A program made the translations under genes and the position numbers. Below, piece by piece: positions 20,713 to 23,376 of a stretch of DNA of 23,376 nt. Numbering within the stretch: the first letter of the stretch is position 1; each line of letters opens with the position of its first letter. The stretch lies in the NCBI GenBank assembly GCA_009801015.1, contig VHZZ01000977.1, positions 4,430 through 27,805 of the forward strand, given 5' to 3'. This DNA comes from Silene noctiflora (lineage: Eukaryota; Streptophyta; Magnoliopsida; Caryophyllales; Caryophyllaceae). Under the pieces are notes generated by a model. The model saw nothing but the letters and a program-made list of their open reading frames with translations. It was not told where the DNA came from and did no database searches.

Positions 20713-20800
20713 GGTGTTGTTTTGGTTGAGGAAGATGAATGAGAGGAAACTGCGCCTGGAAATGTATGTGGCTGCTCACAGACTGCTCTACTGATTTGTG

Positions 20801-20918
20801 TTAGGGTTTTAAGGAAGGGTTGATATTTATGCGGGTATGAAAAGAAAGTATAGTGTATGGGGTAATTTATTGGGTTTGTTACATCGAGATCTTAGGTGGT
20901 TAGGCCCAGTCCAGCCCA
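20801..20918 (-). promoter_or_regulatory. RPS30 promoter: telo box and site II motifs
   Basis: On the minus strand the order is TGGGCT (20918-20913), TGGGCC (20908-20903), a TATA-like CATAAATATCA (about 20832-20822), then a telo box AAACCCTAA (20809-20801), about 90 bp before the ATG. Site II TGGGCY motifs bound by TCP factors, together with a telo box, are the known signature of plant ribosomal-protein promoters, linking expression to cell division. The telo box lies downstream of the TATA-like motif, close to the likely transcription start. Confidence 0.75.
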
Positions 20919-21112
20919 AATTTGTGAGTAGTTGGTATTTTCTTTTGTGCCCGTCTCATGCAGGGCAGGGCTGATAACGAGTTGAGCCGAATGAGAGGTT
21001 GGCTACCCAACTTGTGCTTATAAAATAAAACTCGAACTTACCTGAGCTTGAAAAAAAAAGGAAATGGCCATACTCGTTGGCTATAACTCAAGTGTATAAA
21101 TGGTTATTAAGT
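20919..21112. other. Repeat-like spacer upstream of RPS30
   Basis: Contains CTCGAACTTACCTGAGCTTG-type sequence common in plant dispersed repeats. No gene. Confidence 0.35.
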
Positions 21113-21597
21113 AGTATAGATCTCGCGCATGCATACACGGTATTTCAGATCATTTAGTTTATAACTAGTATAGATCTCGCGCAAATGCGCGGTTTTTTAG
21201 ATAGGAACAAGTTTTGCCACCCGTGCAATGCACGGGATATACAAGTATGTTTTCTTAGAATTTTGACGTTTATTTTTAAACGTAAAATTGAACACCAATG
21301 TTTAACTTTGAGTATAAATGTATAACAAAATTTTGCACAAATTACGATATAGTACAACACAATTACGTGTTTTTTTAAAAATATAAATAATTTGAATTAC
21401 GGAGACAAATATTTTTTTGTCGATTAATAAAACAAATATTAAACTATGAAATCAATTATCGTTATTTGAACAAAATTATTATCCAAAATTTGTTCCGGAA
21501 ACTTCCCAACCCATTGATATTTGACACAAAATATGTGCTCTTTTATTTGAGTCTATCTACCAATAAACAATACATCAATTGCCAAGGGAGCCTGCCA
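21113..21597 (-). mobile_element. Helitron 3' end(s) and AT-rich body
   Basis: Read on the minus strand, a hairpin with six-base arms (CGCGCA at 21178-21183 pairing with 21186-21191) is followed 14 bases on by CTAGT at 21168-21164 and then T. This is the rolling-circle Helitron terminus (hairpin, CTRR, insertion before T). A 17-base piece of the same terminus recurs at 21113-21129, 54 bp away. A second hairpin, CCCGTGC AAT GCACGGG at 21220-21236, is of the kind found near other plant Helitron ends and is followed on the plus strand by CAAGT. The AT-rich stretch to about 21597 is presumably Helitron body; no 5' TC end or Rep/helicase could be fixed. Confidence 0.6.
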
Positions 21598-23376
21598 TTA
21601 GCGCTCCCATGTGAAATCGGGTAGTTTTAAAACTGGTGCTGTGGTCATTGCTAATTTTAGCTCTTCAAATGCTGCTTGTGATGTCGGGGTCCACGTGAAT
21701 GAATCTTTCTTTAATAAATCAGCTAATGGTGCAGCAATGGTAGCATAGTGAAGAATGAAGCGCCTATAATATCCCGTTAGACCGAGGAAACCTCGCAGTT
21801 GCTTTGCCGTAGTGGGTTTCGGCCACTCACGCATGACCTTAAGCTTTTCCGGGTTTGCTTGTACGCCACCGTCTGTAATAATATGCCCCAAATAATCCAC
21901 TGAAGTTCTACAGAAAAGGCATTTGCTCAGTTTTATGTAGAACACCTGATGTTCCAGCAGCTCTATAACATTTTTGAGGTGTTCGATATGCGCTTCAATT
22001 GTCGGGCTATAGACCAGTATATCGTCAAAGAAGACGATAACAAATTTTCGGAGGTAAGGTGAAAATAGTCGGTTCATAGTTGCTTGAAATGTTGATGGTG
22101 CGTTTGTTAAACCAAACGGCATGACAAGGAACTCATAATGACCTTTATGGGTACGAAAGGCGGTCTTGTATATGTCATTGGTATGCATTCGTATTTGATG
22201 ATAGCCCGCCCTTAGGTCCAACTTAGAGAAATACCGCGCCGAGCCCAATTCGTTGAACAATTCATCGGCTGTAGGTATCGGAAAATGATCTCGGACAGTA
22301 GCTTCATTTAAGGCTCTNTAATCCACACAAAAGCGATATGTTCCGTCTTTTTTTTTTTTAACTAGCAAAACTGGTGATGAAAATGGACTCTGGCTAGGAC
22401 GGATAATACTTTGGGCAAGCATTTCTCGCACCAGCTTTTCCATCTCCTCCTTCTGATAATGAGGGTATCTTTAGGGTCGTACATTTACTGGTTTGGACCC
22501 AAGAAGGAGATGAATGCGATGGTCAAAGAGGCGATGCGGGGGTAATCCAGTCGGTGGCTGGAAAACGTGCTCCTTGTTGCGCAAGATGTCTACAATTGGT
22601 TGTGGCAGATCACTCGGGAGATTATATATCATGGGTGAGTTCGACCCGGGTGAAAGGTGAAAAAGCTCCACACAAGTTGAAACTTCATCAGAAGTGAACA
22701 ATGTTTGCAAATGATTAAAAGAAATTTGTTTGGATTCTCCATGTTGTCTCCTTTAAGAGAAATAATATTGTCCTTCCATTGAAATTCCATGGACATTTGA
22801 GCATAATCATGAGTGACTTTCTCTAGATGTTGCAGCCATTGGACGCCTAACACAATTTCCGGACCTTGGATTGGCAATATGTACAGGTCCACCAAGAATT
22901 GATGTCCCTGTAGTGTTAATGCAGCCTGTGTGCAGCTAGTATTGCACGCTAAAGCATCTCCATTCCCAATATAGACCCGAAAAGGATTGACCCNAGTAAT
23001 TGGCAATTGCAATTTTTCCGCCAATGAAGGTTGGATAAAATTGTGAGTGCTACCCCCATCAATTAAAACCAAGGCTCTAGTTCCGGAAATATCACCATGT
23101 AAGCGGAGAGAACGTGGGTTACCTGGTCCGGANATTGAATTGAGACTCGAGATATCGCCAGTTAATGCCACTTCATCATCGTCAAAATGCTCTGCTGAAA
23201 ATTCTTCCTCGTCGGTCTCAAATAACAGTAAAAACCGACTTTGACAACGGTGACCTTTCATGTATTTTTGGTCACAGTTGAAGCATAGCCTTTTATCCAA
23301 TTTCTCTTGGCGTTCTGCCGGGGTTAAAACGTTTTATTGAAAGGTTTAAAGGGTTAGTTTTGGGTGGGAATTTTTC
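21598..23376 (-). mobile_element. Ty3/gypsy fossil: gag zinc knuckle, protease, RT
   Basis: Minus-strand remnant of a Ty3/gypsy polyprotein that enters from beyond the right edge. In order of reading: a zinc knuckle of the CFNC...GHRC type, an aspartic protease region (VLIDGGSTHNFI and later IVLGVQWL), then a reverse transcriptase with the [39 protein letters not shown] and FFDDILVYS motifs, running into the RT-RNase H connection (LRGFLGLTGYYRRFI). The element stops at about 21598, where Helitron-like DNA begins, so the RNase H and integrase parts are missing. It is broken, with about two interruptions in the part in view besides the truncation. Motif order and zinc-knuckle type suggest the chromovirus side of Ty3/gypsy, which is tentative. 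N bases stand at 22318, 22994 and 23133. Confidence 0.92.

Overview
This is plant nuclear DNA, most likely from a eudicot of the order Caryophyllales. A Silene/pink-family genome is my best guess, from the general look of the repeats (palindrome-bearing Ty3/gypsy LTRs, CTCCGTCCC-type Stowaway copies, GAAGACGGATA-type fold-back elements); I could not search a database to confirm it. Genes have GT-AG introns, intergenic DNA is AT-rich, and eight single N bases are scattered through the window, so some local sequence is uncertain.

Layout. Bases 1-2541 are the 3' part and a 1.3-kb LTR of a Ty3/gypsy fossil. Bases 2542-4530 are intergenic, with a hAT-like MITE, a Harbinger/Tourist-like MITE and small tandem duplications. 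A weak gene-like stretch of unknown kind lies at about 4530-4934. Two intronless genes on the minus strand (5720-7015 and 9253-10311) encode related coiled-coil proteins. The first is almost entirely seven tandem repeats of 49 residues (exactly seven heptads, 147 bp); the second joins an unrecognised N-terminal domain to longer versions of the same repeat. They are separated by nested MITEs. Bases 11340-12960 are a nest of transposons: a complete non-autonomous hAT with a perfect 8-bp target duplication, a Stowaway inside it, and a Ty1/copia fossil beside it.

A five-exon gene for an IAA-amino acid amidohydrolase (ILR1-like, closest to IAR3/ILL4, ending in HDEL) runs 13704-16692 on the plus strand. 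Its five exons join in phase 0 and all metal ligands are present, but a 7-bp tandem duplication in exon 1 shifts the frame. A complete three-exon gene for ribosomal protein eS30 (RPS30) runs on the minus strand from 20712 to 18388. It has a typical plant ribosomal-protein promoter (telo box plus site II elements) and a 2-kb second intron filled with duplications and MITEs. Helitron ends follow (21113-21246), then a second Ty3/gypsy fossil (21598 to the window end, minus strand).

The genes do not form an obvious pathway. The hydrolase frees auxin from amino-acid conjugates in the ER and eS30 is housekeeping. The item most likely to be undescribed is the pair of coiled-coil paralogs, which share repeat design, orientation and a C-terminal WNE(I/L)xL motif but differ at the N terminus.
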